Below are positions 23,931 to 37,309 of a DNA stretch of 64,000 nt, one piece after another. Location of the stretch: positions 2,232,001-2,296,000 of the forward strand of contig OZ316898.1 in assembly GCA_973895155.1 (NCBI GenBank), read 5' to 3'. Below the pieces are notes generated by a model that searched no databases, was not told the origin of the DNA, and saw only the letters and a program-made list of their open reading frames with translations. The position numbers and the translations under genes were made by a program. Numbering within the stretch: position 1 is the first letter of the stretch; each line of letters opens with the position of its first letter. The DNA is from Marsupella aquatica. Taxonomy: Eukaryota; Marchantiophyta.

Positions 23931-25600
23931 CTAAAAACATTGATCTAAAAACATTTTATGGTCATGACATATGACCAATCTTTGTGGCAAAAAGTTATGG
24001 GTCGTGAATTTGGTAGTGCATAACTATTTTTCACCTTGACCTTAACTAAGTTAAGATCCATCAAATTTTGAGGTTTGAGACCCCCTAATCTCAGCAAGAA
24101 TTATTTAATTCTTGTACAGCCAGTTTTCATTGGGAGTGTTGCAAGCCTTTACAAGTGCCCAAGGCACATTTCTCAGGTGGGTTAGTGGTCCAATTAAACT
24201 TGCAGTCACACTTATGCACTGCTGACAGTACAAATGTCTAAGATCAAGACATGTTAAACTTGCTTTGAAATGGTTTGAAGCAGAACCCATGTTGCATACA
24301 CAAGTAGAACCCAATGGTGCATTAGAGAAATTCAAACACATTCTCTAGACAGGTTGGAGTAGGTATGTTAGGGATGCCAACACGTGGCCCAAGTTGGGAG
24401 GAACACTTAGTGTATTTTACCATATGAGATCCTGGCCTAATTAAAATACTCTATTTATAGAAAAAAATTCTGTAGATCTTTCTGTTTTAAATCTCATCTT
24501 AATGTTTCTTTACTTTCCTATAGGTACAATTGAATAGATGTTCTCTATTGTTGTGTAGTAAACACCTCATTTTAGCTCCTACATTTATACAAGTTTGGTA
24601 AAAAAAACCCAGGTTAGAACAAAATGAAAGATAATGCTTATTTTGGATAGCATATGGCTCCAACACTTCTTTGGGATTGACCCCCGGGGCAGCCCAAGGG
24701 CACCTTAGGAGGCAGGTAATGGAAAGCAATGGTCAGGAAGTTGGTGACAAGTTTAGGGTTTAGCCTTAAGTGGAGTGACACTGCAAAATCAAGGGATTTG
24801 AAGGGAATGCCCATTGGCAAACACCAAAGTTGGGGACAAGGTTTAGGGTGTCCCACATGGAGTCTAGGGGCATGCATTGTGGCTCTGAAGGCAAACAGAT
24901 TTAGGCCAACTTGTGGTTTGTGGTAAAATGGCCACAAAAGCCCAACCCACTTTTTTCCTTAGTATAGTATAATGGCCAACCTCATTTTGGAGGTTGTAAC
25001 AGCATCTCCAACTAAGATGCTTTTCTGCCCCATATCCACTATACCTCCCACTAGCAGTCAATTTTTGGCAGGTTGGTACCCCAGCGGTAAATGAATAGTG
25101 GTTGAGCATGGCAAGCCTGACTACCACTTTGACCTCCAGATCTGCCACCGAGAGTGCCTGCTGGTACAGCCGGCCTTCCCACTTCCCAAAGAGAGTGATG
25201 TGTTTCTGCCTTCCACGCGGCACTCTCGCTGTGAGATTGGACCAGTTCACATTTTGAGTTAATGAGCCTGAATGCCCATTCTTTGAACAAGAATAGAGAA
25301 GTTGACAAAAATAAGCATGCATCATCATCCTTGACATTTAATACATCCCATCCTCTCCATCCACATAGATTTGGTGGAGCCCTAGAGTCACAGTCTAGAA
25401 GCTTCACTATTGAAGCTTAGACCCCAATTACAGCTTCTGTTCACAAATTAGTGCTAAGATTGGACCAGTTCAGAGTTTGAGTTGCACACCGGTGCAAGAA
25501 TGGGGGTCTATTTTGGGGGATACTGTTGGAGATAGACATGTTAAGATGGGTCGGACCAAAATTCCAGTTGATAATCAGGCCTGTAAACTTTTCCCATAAT

Positions 25601-26065
25601 GAGTCAAAATCTCCAAACCTTTGGAGATGCTCTAAGCGGCCACATTTCACAAACTCTACAATCCTCCATTGCCGAGTCAAAAGCTCCAAACCTTTCAAGA
25701 TGCTCTAAGCGGCCATAATTCACAAACTCTACAAACCATTGCCACACCAGAGCTGAAACTGGAGCTGAAATGTATGGAGGGGGATGGAATTTGACCCAGA
25801 AGTTCTGGTCACAAGTCACCCATGGCACTGGAGCCCTACCACGAGGCTTCACTCAAGTGCTTATAAACTCATTGTTATGTTGTGTTTCATTCCCGTTAAT
25901 CAACAGGAATGTAAACTGAGGCAATTCCGGGGTTCTGGGCTAAAAGTAGTACAGTCAGTACTGCCATTGGCACAATCATGTCAATGGAATGTAAAGTGAG
26001 GCAATTGTGGGGTTTGGAGTAAACGTAGAACTGATCAGTAGTAGTCAGCATTGGCACGATCATGC
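25601..26065. repeat. two adjacent tandem duplications
   Basis: A 73-bp unit starting GAGTCAAAA(T/G)CTCCAAACCTTT occurs at 25601-25673 and 25674-25744. A unit of about 80 bp containing GGAATGTAAA.TGAGGCAATT and TTGGCAC(A/G)ATCATG occurs from about 25905 and again from about 25985 to 26065. Confidence 0.85.
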
Positions 26066-26212
26066 CGAGAGAAATCGTGTCCCCCTAAGGCCATGAGAAT
26101 GATGTTCACTGAAAGCTGCGAGAAAATGCTGAAATCACCTGTTTTGTGCCCTTAATAGGCTTGGTCACAGGAAGAACAGCAAACTGAACATTTGAGGAGC
26201 AGACAGGTTGGC

Positions 26213-29200
26213 ATGGAAGCTCTTGAGCGATTGCAATCCGTGCACGCGACGCTTGGGCTCATGCGGGAGCACGCATTGTGCAGCAATGGCAACAGCGACG
26301 GTCCTGCACGATCTGGCGGCCTGGCTGCCGATCGATTTGTGGCCGATTTCTTCATCTTTCTCGTAAAATCCCCTCCCAGCAGAATGTTGCAGAGAACGGC
26401 TTCCTCGCTTGTACTCCGACCAGTTTAGTTCTAGACATGATAGTGGAAGCAAGTAGGTTAGGTAAAGAGTTCTGTCCTTTGAAATAGGAGTTTCGATGTC
26501 CTTGCCGAGAAATTTCGGTTTGGAGCTCTGGAACTTCAACCTCGATTGGGCGATAATAGCTGTGGCCCCACAGATTAGTCAAGAATATTCAAAGACTGCC
26601 ATCCTTGTTTTACATAGATCCTTACTGCTATGGGATTTGTTTGATTGGCTTCTTCATGAGACTTGAATTCGGAGTTGGGCATGCACGGGGTGGGTCCACA
26701 TTTGGTTTTGAGGTTTTTGTGTTTTGTGTCATGGCAGGGAAAAACAAGTGCAAATGCGGAGGAGCTGAAAGAGAGATGTGGTACTCTGATGAGCTCGTTG
26801 CCAAAGGTTTGCCCTACAATTTCAGAACACAAGGCAGTCTTAAATGCATGGGAAGGATAGTCAATCACATTGGGTTCAACCGATGCTTTTAGTTGTGGGT
26901 CCCAATGCTTCCTGTGAGTAGACGGTAATGTTGTGTTACGGATTTCAAATCTCTGCCCTGCTTTTGTACCCGTGAAGAACTCGACCTGTGAGTCAGTGAT
27001 GCACTCATGAAAATATAATAGTAACAATTGAATTTAAATACAGGTCACCGATATTTCAGTGACCTTTGCGTTGTTAGAGAGCTCCCGGTGCAGTTAGGAA
27101 TCCCGTGTGCAAGCCCTAAATTAAGCACTGCAAAGGAAAGAGGTTGTGTATGTATGTTATTCAATCTCAGGGAATATGACGAGCCGAGCTGATAGTTGAG
27201 CCAGGGCTGTTAGTAGAAGCAAACTTTGACAGGAATTTCCAGGAATGAAATTTCTTCCTGATTGCTGTCGCGCATGAGGCCGCGTTTAATTAATCCGAGC
27301 TGAGGATTTAGAATGCAAGACAGTCCAGACCAGAATCCGGTAGCCTCGCCATCTGTTTCGGAATGCTCTCGATGGGCCATAACACTAAACAAACTTCCGA
27401 ACTTTCCGGCAAGACTCCTCAATGAGAATATTGAGTCATTTTGTAGTACAATCAACAGCTCAATAATACTATATGATTTTCGTATCTCGTAAGTTGGAGG
27501 CTGTGCTGGTGACAATTTGCTGTGGTCATTGCTTGACAGGTTTCCACAACTTTTCTACAAGCTCTGGTGGCTGAAAATTGTACTCTAGGTGGGTTTGGAT
27601 GCGACGCCTTCCTGGATTGTTTCTGATCAGAGAGTAAAGCATTGTCATCAAGATCCCAGTTGTGTCGTGGCTTGTATTGTCCTTAAGATGTGAGACTGGA
27701 CCTCTAGGTGATAAGTTTTGCTTTCCTGGTGGTCGAAGCTTTAGGAGGTGGTCAGGACGCCGTGAAAGTTCCAAACACTGGGTGTAATGCACTTGTGGGG
27801 AAGAGTACTGAATTGTCATCACCAGTTGCTGGGCATTACTCTCGTGATAATGAAAAAGACTCAACCATGATTTTCACGTCAGAGAAGATACATGGATATG
27901 AGGTACATACACGTAACAGTCCAACACAAGGAAAATCCGAGGAAGGGCATTTGGCTATTCCATTGGCCCCCGTCGTCGGATTGAAAGCTATGGAACGGGC
28001 AAGTACTACATTAGAAGACTTTGTAAGTAAGACCTTTTTCGTCCTATCGTATGCCTTCGTTGCAAGCCACAAACAATCTTCCCAGCCATTTCACGGCTTA
28101 CTAGGTTTTCGACGCCACCACTACTTGTTAGCATTGAACATCGAGATAGATTTCGATTTGTATCTTACTTTAGCTGTAGGGTGTGGTTAATGACTAATTG
28201 GTTCTACGGTATCCAATTTTTCCATCGCAGTGCAGGTCCTACTTCATGTTTCATGATATGGATGTCCACAACCCTCAACAATTGTTCAAGTATCTACCCA
28301 TATTATCATTTGTGGAGGCTTTCATCTATCAGGTGCTCGTCATAATCTGAAGACTCATTGTCTAACGTTAATGCTGAGATGATGTTGTGCATACTATCGT
28401 TAAACATGTTACAATTATCACGGCTTTTGATTTATGAGTTGCGGTGGGAGGTTTGACACCATTGTTATCCTGTTTGCGGAGTTTGAAAGCTTTGTATTTG
28501 AAATTGCAGCTTGATGAGAAAAATGAGGAGCAAGTAAGGCCACGAAATTCTGGCTGTGACAAATGTCTTCCCAGTTCTTTAAATCCAAATTCTCAAGGAT
28601 CTTCTCATTCTTTAGTTGACCGATGTTGTCAAGAAGCTGCTCGGAGCCAGGTTAGCTTCCTACCAGTTTTGATGGGAATATATGTATTGTACTTAATTTG
28701 GCTTGTGTTAGAAATTCTGTTTTGTTGATTTATGAAATTCACCCATAGTAAATGTCAAACAAATTCCTTGGGTGTCAGAGTTTCAAACTGACTTGCATAT
28801 GTTCCGTGGATTATAACATGCCATGCTATAATAAACATTCCTTGACTAGTCGAACTGTATCTGTCAGACAGATCTGCGGTGCAAAACAGGACTGTGTTTG
28901 GGACTCATCAAGTCAAAATCGGGTAGAAACACACCATTTTAGAGGACTGGAACATGTTCTTGCTGATCAGGGGCTGCTAACTGAAAGGTCATCGCCAAGC
29001 CGTCCTTTTGGTTCTCCTCTAACCACATGTCTTGTGATTTGACCGTATCTAACTTTATGTGCTATGAAATGAATAACCAAATAACTCATAAATTAAGAGA
29101 CAAACTTGTCTCCAACTTGCCTGTCTGTGTTCTTTCTGTTTTCCAATGCCTACTGTGGATATTTCACAGCAGCCACAGAACAATACTGAGGCACTAGGCT

Positions 29201-31640
29201 GAAGGCTTTCTCATTGTTTTCCAGGATAATGTCAGAGCTTCGAGCTGGATTGGAGTATTGGAGACTTGAAAACGCTCTCTGCGAGGCAATGATGACCGGT
29301 GACCATATTTCTCCAGAGGATACTTTTATCGCGATTGAACTCAAGTCATTTGACTACCGAGTACTCAATCTCCTGCTTTACTCCTTGACAGGCAGAGAGG
29401 TTGGTCCCTGATGTACCATCATGTGGAATGTAACTTTACTGGATCCAATTGTCTGCTATCTGAGATATGACTAGCACGCTTTTCTTGCAGCACATTATTA
29501 ATCTGCCTGGAATATCCAAAGGCTTGTAGACACGGATCCTCTTGTAGAGTATAAAAGGATCTTGTAGAGTAGAACAAGACTGCAACTTGCTTGAGGACAG
29601 AGATTACTTGTACCGAATATTACTCAAAAGCTATCCTTCTATAACCGTGACAGCCTTTCTATGTGGCTACGTGTTTCATAGTGTCTCCAAGTATTGTCAT
29701 ATTCTAATGGCTATGAATCACGAATAAAGCTGGAGAATCATCTGGTCTGATAGACTTAGCAAGCACTCTGATTGCATGCTGCATGTAGTCCTGGGAAGTA
29801 CAATGAAGGACATTTCTTGAAGGATAAATAGATGAAAGAAAACAGCATGAACTAGATGCGGTAAGGGTGGCAGAGGTTTAAACTTTTCACGTAGCCTTCT
29901 CTCAGATGCTATCGTTAGCAAATTGCTTATTAATCAGCTCAATTCATGTTTGTGTAGGTCAATGAAGCTCATTTCAAGTTCTTGGCAGTCTCAGAGATTT
30001 TGGTGGAGATTTCAGATGACCTGTGAGCCACAACTTTCCTCATTATGTCATTTTGATTTGCTGGTTGTATGATGTGCCATTATTAAGATTATTCCAGACA
30101 AGAACAAATCCATGTGGATCTCACGAGATGTTATATAAATGTGTTGCAGGTATGACTACGAGGTGAACGAGATTTCTCTATTTGATGCATTCAAGCTTTT
30201 GTCGTTGGAGAGAATGAGGCCCTACACCCAATTTCCGTCACTAGAATAAATTATCCCTAGGCGTGGGCAAGATTAGCCGACTAGATGCCTTTGCAGGAAC
30301 ATGAAACTTTAATGTCAGAAGAGAAATAGTCATCTCCTCGTCAATGCATGATCTTAGAGTATGACTGAAAATCGTCTCCTCTGCAAATTTATGCTTCTAT
30401 GTAAAGATTTGCTGAACCATTGTTCAGGATGATGTTCTGAAAAACAGCTTCAATGTTCTGCGAATGCTGGTGAGAGTTTATGGACCAGCTAAGGCCCCAG
30501 ATTTACTTGTAAGTTCCCATCTCTAACGCGCAACAGCATGTATACTGTGTTGGTTAGAGAACAATTATTTGCAAGTGACTAGCAAGCATACGAAAGACTT
30601 GCTAGAACAATATGGGTGAATGTCTCGCTGCTTCTATGGCAATTACCTCTCTACCAGCCGCTTTGTGCGAAGTAGTTTTCATTGCTCGACTAAGTCATTA
30701 GTAAGCGAGGTCAAGCTATAAAGGAGAAGATATAAACCATAGACCGGGGGAAACAGACTTCAAATGGTTTACCGTTGCATCCGTCCTGAAAACGCTTATG
30801 CTGTTCCTAGCTATTTACACTTAATTTACCCATTGTGCATTGAATTAGTTATGTAGAGCACTTTTTCTATTTACGGAACATTAATTGGTGTCCGCTGTCC
30901 GGTGTCAGATTAGTGTTTTAAGGTAGTAAGATTGGCATGCGAAGTGCATCTTTACACGCAACTGCATGAATGTTATGGGAGCCTCGTTGTTTTTGTGACT
31001 GTTCCAAAGTCCTGAGAGATTTTCTTAGTTGACGAGTCTGTTGGAGGTGGTGGACGAAGCAGTCACAATGGCGGTTCTGGTCCGAGACTTATCATTTTGT
31101 TAATTGCAGGCAAAATTCATTAGCGAGCAAGAAGTGAGGTACCAGCAGCTCTTGGATGGGCTGGAACCCGGCCTTGCAAGGCACTACCGAGACCGATGCA
31201 AGGAGGCTACTCATGAAGGTGGATACAGCTTCATCCTCTTATCCGACAACTCACGCGCAAGTCTCCATGACTTTGTTGGTTCTTCCTATCATAGGATATG
31301 CATTCGTGACGGGCTAAGGTTCCGTTCATCAGTGTGCAGGGAGGTTCTTATGTGCGTTTGCGAGCGATTAATTTAGATTCCCAATAGAAACATCTTCGTT
31401 TTCTATTCGTTACTATGTGAAGAAGGTTTCCCGTTGAGACTTACAAGTCCTCTCCTTTGCCCTCAGTGTTTTGCTCTGTCTTATCGAAGTCTGATGGGCT
31501 TCTCTGCTCTTGCTGCAGGTGGAGGTGGTGCAAAATATCAGTTTGGTTCCTGGACAATACCTCCTGTAATTGTGGATGAGCAGGCCTTCAGAGAAAGGCA
31601 CTCAGCGTCACCCCGTCAAGAACGAAATAAGTACATATGA
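26213..31640 (+). CDS. conserved plant protein of unknown function, 12 exons
   Basis: Twelve exons keep phase and give 462 residues: 26213-26362, 27540-27588, 27739-28022, 28231-28332, 28510-28650, 28890-28987, 29225-29399, 29958-30022, 30150-30162, 30428-30508, 31110-31218 and 31519-31640 (TGA). Stretches such as CRSYFMFHDMDV, FKYLPILSFVEAFIYQ, ELKSFDYRVLNLLLYSL, FLAVSEILVEISDDLYDYED and SFNVLRMLVRVYGP are familiar to me as an uncharacterised plant family, mostly helical and without catalytic motifs I can name. It has no signal peptide and no clear membrane segment; Cys-rich bits (CDKCLPSS, CCQEA) lie mid-protein. The ninth exon is only 13 nt and encodes YDYE. The first three exons (before 27739) are weakest because they rest on splice phase alone. 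I do not assign a function. Confidence 0.83.
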
Positions 31641-34611
31641 GACAGATTTCTTACTTCAACAACAGTGCTTGGTCAAATTGTCTGAGAGTAAAATGCTATT
31701 CCTGCATTAAACCAATATCCCAAGTAAATTACGGCACATGGATGATTTTGGAAGCTCACCAAACAGATCCCATGATAAAGAATCGCACTTTGAAAGGCTG
31801 TTGTGTAAAGCAATTTAAATAAGTAGTCCTTGGTCGTAAACCACTGCAACGTTGACATCCATTGGCACACTTGCTCTCCAAGAACGGACGAGGTCTTTGC
31901 CATGTTACAGCCCAGTGCTTAGAATGTGATTTGTGTTTTAAATTATTGACGTCCTGGAGGCAGTGTGAGAACATTTCTGTTGCCCTTGCACCAATCTTCA
32001 AGTGGCTCATTTACTCTACTGAACCAAATAAAAGCGTAGTCAGCTGCCAAATCTACTCAGCTGTAAAATTCGACCATCAGGGGCCTCACATAGATCACAC
32101 ATGGTGACAAGTAATCTTCTGGACGTGATATTTTAGCTTCAAACCAGTTCTTCTATGCCTATTTACTTGATGGTGAAACGTAACCTTAACCTTACGGGAA
32201 CTCAACTTAAATCAATATCCCACTCGCTCATTGCCAAAACCTGTAAACTATCATGAGCCCCGTTTTTATTGGGGACAGCAGAGTAGCTAAGGTGAAACTG
32301 TAGTCGGGATAAGTCATTGGTAGATTTCATACTGTAGTTTGGTTATTCACAAATTTGTACCCATCCACTGTAATGCTTGATGGTTTCAAACGCTCCTTGG
32401 CACATCAGTCATGTGGTGATGGGCGAAATTCTCCCTTGTTTCACAATGTTAGGTCCCATGCAAAGACCTTGTCATGCCAATTCCTGAATGTGTTTATAGT
32501 TGCCTTGACTTGCTGTAGTTTCTGTGGGTGACTCCCGGCCGGATTTACCATTAAAGAGCCACCAGCCATGACAAAAACACAGTTCCACAGATTTCACCAT
32601 TTTTAATAATTTTTTCTGAAATTGAGTAGCAAAACCTCACGGTAGAGTGAACAATTTTGGACACTAGTCCTTTTATATAGCTGGTGGTGGTTTAAAGATG
32701 TCATCTACAAGCCCACCTTATATGAAAACCGGAAACACAAGGACCCTGGAGGCCAAACCAGACCAAAAGCAACACGGTCTTTTATGGACAACTTACTTGC
32801 CAAAAGTCAAAATCTATTTCATTAGCACCAAGCAGTACTAAAGGGGGATGCGTTTAGGGTGCCAAAAGTCAATTTTTTTAAACTAGTTTGGTCAACACCC
32901 AGTTAGACTACCCAAGCCCACTTGCGTTGGACATACTCCAAACTTCCAAAGCCCCTACTCAAAAGTTTGAAAGCAGCCAAGTCCAGGTCTCATCTGGACA
33001 GCAGTTAGTTATTACTGTAGTACTGCTAAACGGCAAAATTAGTTTAATTTTAAATAATGTTATTATATTCCATGTATAATGATAAAGCTCTATGCTAATT
33101 ATGTTGTGCTGGGGAAGCGGCTAGTGACCGAAATTTGTCAGGATTTACGGTCTTGGATCAGCCAGTTTCCCACGTAGCTACATACCCTTTGTAAAAAATT
33201 GGTCTAGAATATTAGATTGGAAATGTTTTAAGCAGCTTCTCCGTCGTACAAGGTAAAAGCTTAAAACTACCCTGATGTGGACTACAATTTGTTGTTATTA
33301 TGGTTATTAAAGACGATATTATTCTCAGTGTATAATTATGTTGCTTTAAAGTAATTATGTAGCCCTGCTGGGAAAGCAGCCAACGAGTGGAGCATTGTTT
33401 TTTGTGGCAACAATATGCCAAATTCCAACTCATTGAAAAGTCTTCACCAGCCACAATTTGTTTGTGGACCCAGTCCTTATGTATGTTGTGATTCTTTGCA
33501 AAAAGTCAATACTCCAACTTTCATCATTCTCGTATCACGACTTATTTGAGGACTTTATCTGAACCAGCCGCAATGGCCTATGCGCAGGGTCTACAATTTA
33601 TCTACTACTTCAATATAAGTGACTGTCCAGGATTGCAACAAACTTTGAGATTCTTTGTGTCTGTTTGTTTAGAGTAGCTTAATGTCCCTAGAATGAAAAT
33701 TACTGGATATTCTCAATCTCCTCCAATGTTTCAAATACCGTGCAGTGTCACAAAATTCTCTCAACGTCATCAGAAATTGTTGAAAAATATATTTCTCTTC
33801 TTCTTTTTTAGCAAATATGCTCCCAAGCCAGGTCAAGTGTCTGGAAATAGACGAGATTTTCTTAAAACTGAACCCCCGTTTCAAAAGCAACTGGACACTT
33901 TTCTTTCCAATTTGAATCAACCCATAATTTTACGCGGTCCATGGGAGGGGCAAAAGAAACCCTTGGGTCCATCTCGGCTTTACATTCACGAACGTCCTCA
34001 CCAACAAAAAAGGAAAAACAAACATTTAAAAACTATATCCGACGGCACTTTGTCGTCGTCATTAATAATTACACCTAAAATAGTATAAATAATTAAAAAA
34101 ACGATATGATATGATACTCCTCTGTATAACTCAATGATGTGGCTCTAGACGACTAGAACAGCTCCATAGCACTGCTCCACAGCACTGCTGCGCAAGCAGC
34201 CAAAAGAAGGAAGGGAGGCGAGTAACACGTTCCTCAGCAGTACAGTACAGCAGTACCGGTCTACGGGAGTCTACGGTGCAGAGCCGGTTGGGAAAAGACG
34301 GGACCGGCGGGCTGCGGGGGCCCTTTGGTGCGTCCTGCCCCGTGCGGTACAGTAGGGAACTGTGTGGGCAGACCTGGAGCTCTAGGTGTGGCTTTAGCGA
34401 GACACGCGGCTGTCTGCGATTTTTGTCTGGCTCCGGCCCCAAAGTCTCTCCTGCCCAATGTGAGCGCTCTGCTTGGTGCCCGGTCGGTTGGTTGGCTGAG
34501 TAGCGCTCCCTGCTCCCAAGGCCTGGGGGCAGGGGCAGGGGGCAGGGCCTGGGGCAGAAGGGGGCAGGGCAGGGACAGAGGATGTGGAAGCATGGCCTTG
34601 GCAGCTAGCGT
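31641..34611. other. gene-free stretch with a GC-rich end
   Basis: No gene is supported. Two diverged copies of a segment with TATAAT..(T)AATTATGTTG and CTGGGGAAGCGGC or CTGGGAAAGCAGCC lie at about 33030-33130 and 33320-33400. From 34140 the composition turns GC-rich, and 34505-34590 is very G-rich on the plus strand (GGGGGCAGGGGCAGGGGGC), a candidate G-quadruplex. Proline- and glycine-rich frames there are products of composition. Confidence 0.5.
34505..34590 (+). repeat. G-rich (GGGCA)n tract, possible G-quadruplex
   Basis: Runs of three to five G separated by CA, CCT or CAGAA repeat more than eight times. Four or more G-runs with short loops fit the usual quadruplex pattern. A similar GGGCA-rich tract stands at 54854-55060. 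Confidence 0.7.
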
Positions 34612-34614
34612 TAT

Positions 34615-34962
34615 CTTAATATTGGGAAAACCGAATCAGCTTTCTGCAAACCAAATATTTGGAGCCGTCTGAGAGCGGCCATTTGTAAGCTTTTGTCCTT
34701 ACTCTTGGGAAACCGAATCTGCTTTTTCTCTATCTTGGGAGACCGAATCATCTTTCTGCAAACGAAATATTTGAAGAGAGGTCATTTTAAGCTTTCTCCT
34801 AAACTTGGGAAACCGAATCAGCTTCCTGCAAACGAAATATTTGGAGCGGGCTAAGCAGGGGTCTTATTGAAGGTGGTTCTTAATCTTGGGAAACTGAATC
34901 AGCTTTCTGCACGCGAAATATTAGGAGCTGTCTGAGTAGGGTCATCATTTTAAAGGGTTTTT
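34615..34962. repeat. tandem array with CTTGGGAAACCGAATC core, five copies
   Basis: Cores at 34615, 34701, 34731, 34801 and 34880 are followed in most copies by AGCTTTCTGCAAACGAAATA and a variable tail. Spacing is 70-86 bp, except one truncated copy of 30 bp. Confidence 0.88.
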
Positions 34963-36105
34963 AGGTTTTTAGGTTTTTACTATGTTTCCAGGGTGGCCAA
35001 TGTCATCTTGTGTGAAGGAGAATGCTCCAATTATTTATTATCTACTGTAGTTTTCTTAGACTAATTAGGTCCTTAGATTTCCCTAGGTTGCAGGATTCCT
35101 GTCAGATTAGGGCTAGTGGGGTCTGTGGCTAGGTAGGAAACTCAAATGAAACAACCTGGAGGGCGAGGTTCCCAAGACCAGGTGAAACTTAGCAAATGTA
35201 CGTCACTGAAACAAGAACCCAACTTAATACAAAAAAGAAGAATCAAAGTAGAATAAAGGGAAAGCAAAATTGGTCCGAAAGCAAATGCAACCCCTGAAAA
35301 CCCGACAATAAAGTAGAATTTTTGTTATCACTACTCTAGGGGGATGGACTAAGGTCCTCGTGTACCTGAACAAACGTGGCGGAAGCTAATGGAACACAAC
35401 TAGTGTTGTAACTAATTATGCAAGAGGGACAAGAATGTACTCTAAGGGGGACAGTCACTTTAAAAAACAGTAGGGTTGAGTGTTTAGAATCAGGTAAAGA
35501 ATAGGAGGTATTAGACCCGTCCCTTAACTCATGAGTAAGTTTATACTTTTGTTTTAAAGCAGTTTTAAGTCTATTTGGTTGCCACAAAAGTTCCCATACA
35601 AATCTTCATATTCGTGATGCTTTTGTAAAATTCTGCCGCTTTTAGTGAAAAATAATCACCACTCATGCTTGGTCAAACGAGTTTACCTAAACAGGTTTAA
35701 TTTTTGTCCACGAAAGGACAAAGTGAAACACAAGTACATGAATAGATTTCCGGGATATTAAGCTTCTCCTGACCATAATCCTTACTTGATAGATGTAAAT
35801 TGCCGATTGGGATTGCTAAATACTTATTTGCATATTCCCAGATACTGGTTCGCATCTCTCAACAACCTTGCTGGCCGGGTTTTGAGGCACTTTCCCCCAG
35901 TGTTGTTTTGGGGGCAGGAACAAGGGCTGATGCCTTAGCTTGATATAGCCGTGCTTTGAATTTGAATTTTGCTGAATATTTGGAGCAGTCTCACTGTTTT
36001 AGGGTCTTTAGACACCAATTGATGACAGGGATTCCGTGATACTTTTAAATAGGTAGTGGCTTTGCCGACTGGGATTTTTTAGCAAAACTGCTGGCTTCTA
36101 AATCA

Positions 36106-36392
36106 ATTTAGAAGACCCAAAATCAATTTAGAAGACCCAAAATCAATCAAAATCTTAGGGCTTCTAAATCAATCAAACATGAGGCTCTTCTAAATTCAAT
36201 TTTGTGACTTATAAGGAGGGGATGATCTTTTTAATCACAATTTTGAAATCTTTCAAGAATATTTCAACTTTCGAGGGGTTTAAAAATAAAATTATTATAT
36301 TTTAGGGGGTCGAAAACCTAAAAACATAACAGGTCACGATAGGGATGTCTCCATAGAATGCTACCCCCCAAGATTGAGAGGGGGGGGGGGGG
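36106..36392 (-). repeat. diverged inverted relative of the 40327-40622 element
   Basis: Reverse-complemented, this segment runs GGGGGGTAGCATTCTATGGA, then TTTTTAGG..TTCGACCCCCTAAAAT, then a T-rich part, then AATATTC.TGAAAG, matching the start and body of the element at 40327-40622. Its far end contains two copies of AAATCAATTTAGAAGACCC. Next to its end stands a run of 13 G at 36380-36392, which pairs with CCCCCC at 36364-36369. Confidence 0.65.
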
Positions 36393-36419
36393 CAGGTGCC
36401 CAGAGTTTAAATGGCCTTT

Positions 36420-37135
36420 CCAAATCACAATAAACCTGATTATTGTTTTATATCATTGAGGGTTACCATTGGATTTTGATATATGTGTATCCAACTCAGA
36501 ATTTTTTATATTCAGTTACCACAACCCTTCTTTCGCTGGTCTCATGAGAAATGGGAATTTGGCACTTCAAACTTACCAGGTCCCTTTAAAAATAAATTCC
36601 CGATGGTCAAAAACCAACCCAGACCACGTTCATCACGATTAGGATAAACCAGATTACTCTTTTATATCATTGAGTGTTGTTATTTTTAAATATCAATATG
36701 CTACATTTTTTTATGCAATTACCACCCTTCCTCTTTCTGGTCTGATGAGAAGAAATTCCAATTTGACACTTCATACTTATCAGGTTCCCTTTTTAAAAAG
36801 TTAGCCCATACCACATTCATCATCGTGCAAAAACATATGAATGTATTTTTCAAACCAGGATAGACTTGATTGTTCTTTATATAATTGAGTGTTGTTATTT
36901 TTAAGTATCCAACCGGTCCTTTGACTCCTTATGATAATGTAACTACCGGTAGCACAACGATCCTTTGACTCCTTTTCATAATGTAACTACCGGTAGCACA
37001 ACCATTTCTTTTTCTGGTCTGATGAGAAATGGAATCTGACGCTTCATAGTTACCAGGTTCCCCTTTTTAACAAAAATCCACGATGGTCGAAAGTGAGCCC
37101 AGTCCACATTCATCATCATCATCATGCGAAAACGT
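36420..37135. repeat. three-copy tandem array, about 210-280 bp unit
   Basis: Copies begin near 36425, 36650 and 36855. Shared landmarks are TATATCATTGAG(T/G)GTT, then TTTCTGGTCTGATGAGAA, then GACACTTCAT..TTACCAGGTTCCC, then CCA.ATTCATCATC. The third copy is longer because TCCTTTGACTCCTT..ATAATGTAACTACCGGTAGC is itself doubled at about 36917-36960 and 36960-37006. Confidence 0.85.
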
Positions 37136-37309
37136 TGAGCGAGTCACCCAGGATTTTGTCTTCTTCCGGACAAATATTCCACAAAGGGGATGGACCGCAG
37201 GAGAATCTAACCATGCCGTAAGGCAGTAAATACGACCCAATCTCCCTTTTTACATGTACGGTAACGTAATGAATGAAATACGGTACTCGGATTTGGGAAT
37301 GACGTAAAT

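Larger units (their letters stand above)
22886..26212. other. region between two divergent genes
   Basis: The ABC1 kinase gene leaves to the left and the unknown 12-exon gene to the right, so both promoters should lie here. The first 750 bp are GC-richer than the rest, consistent with a leader or promoter. Open frames there overlap on both strands and show no domain. Tandem repeats occupy 23645-23930 and 25601-26065. Confidence 0.5.

Noticed and set aside
34261-34672. Overlapping frames rich in Pro, Ala, Gly and Arg
   Set aside because: They follow from high GC content; all frames are open there.
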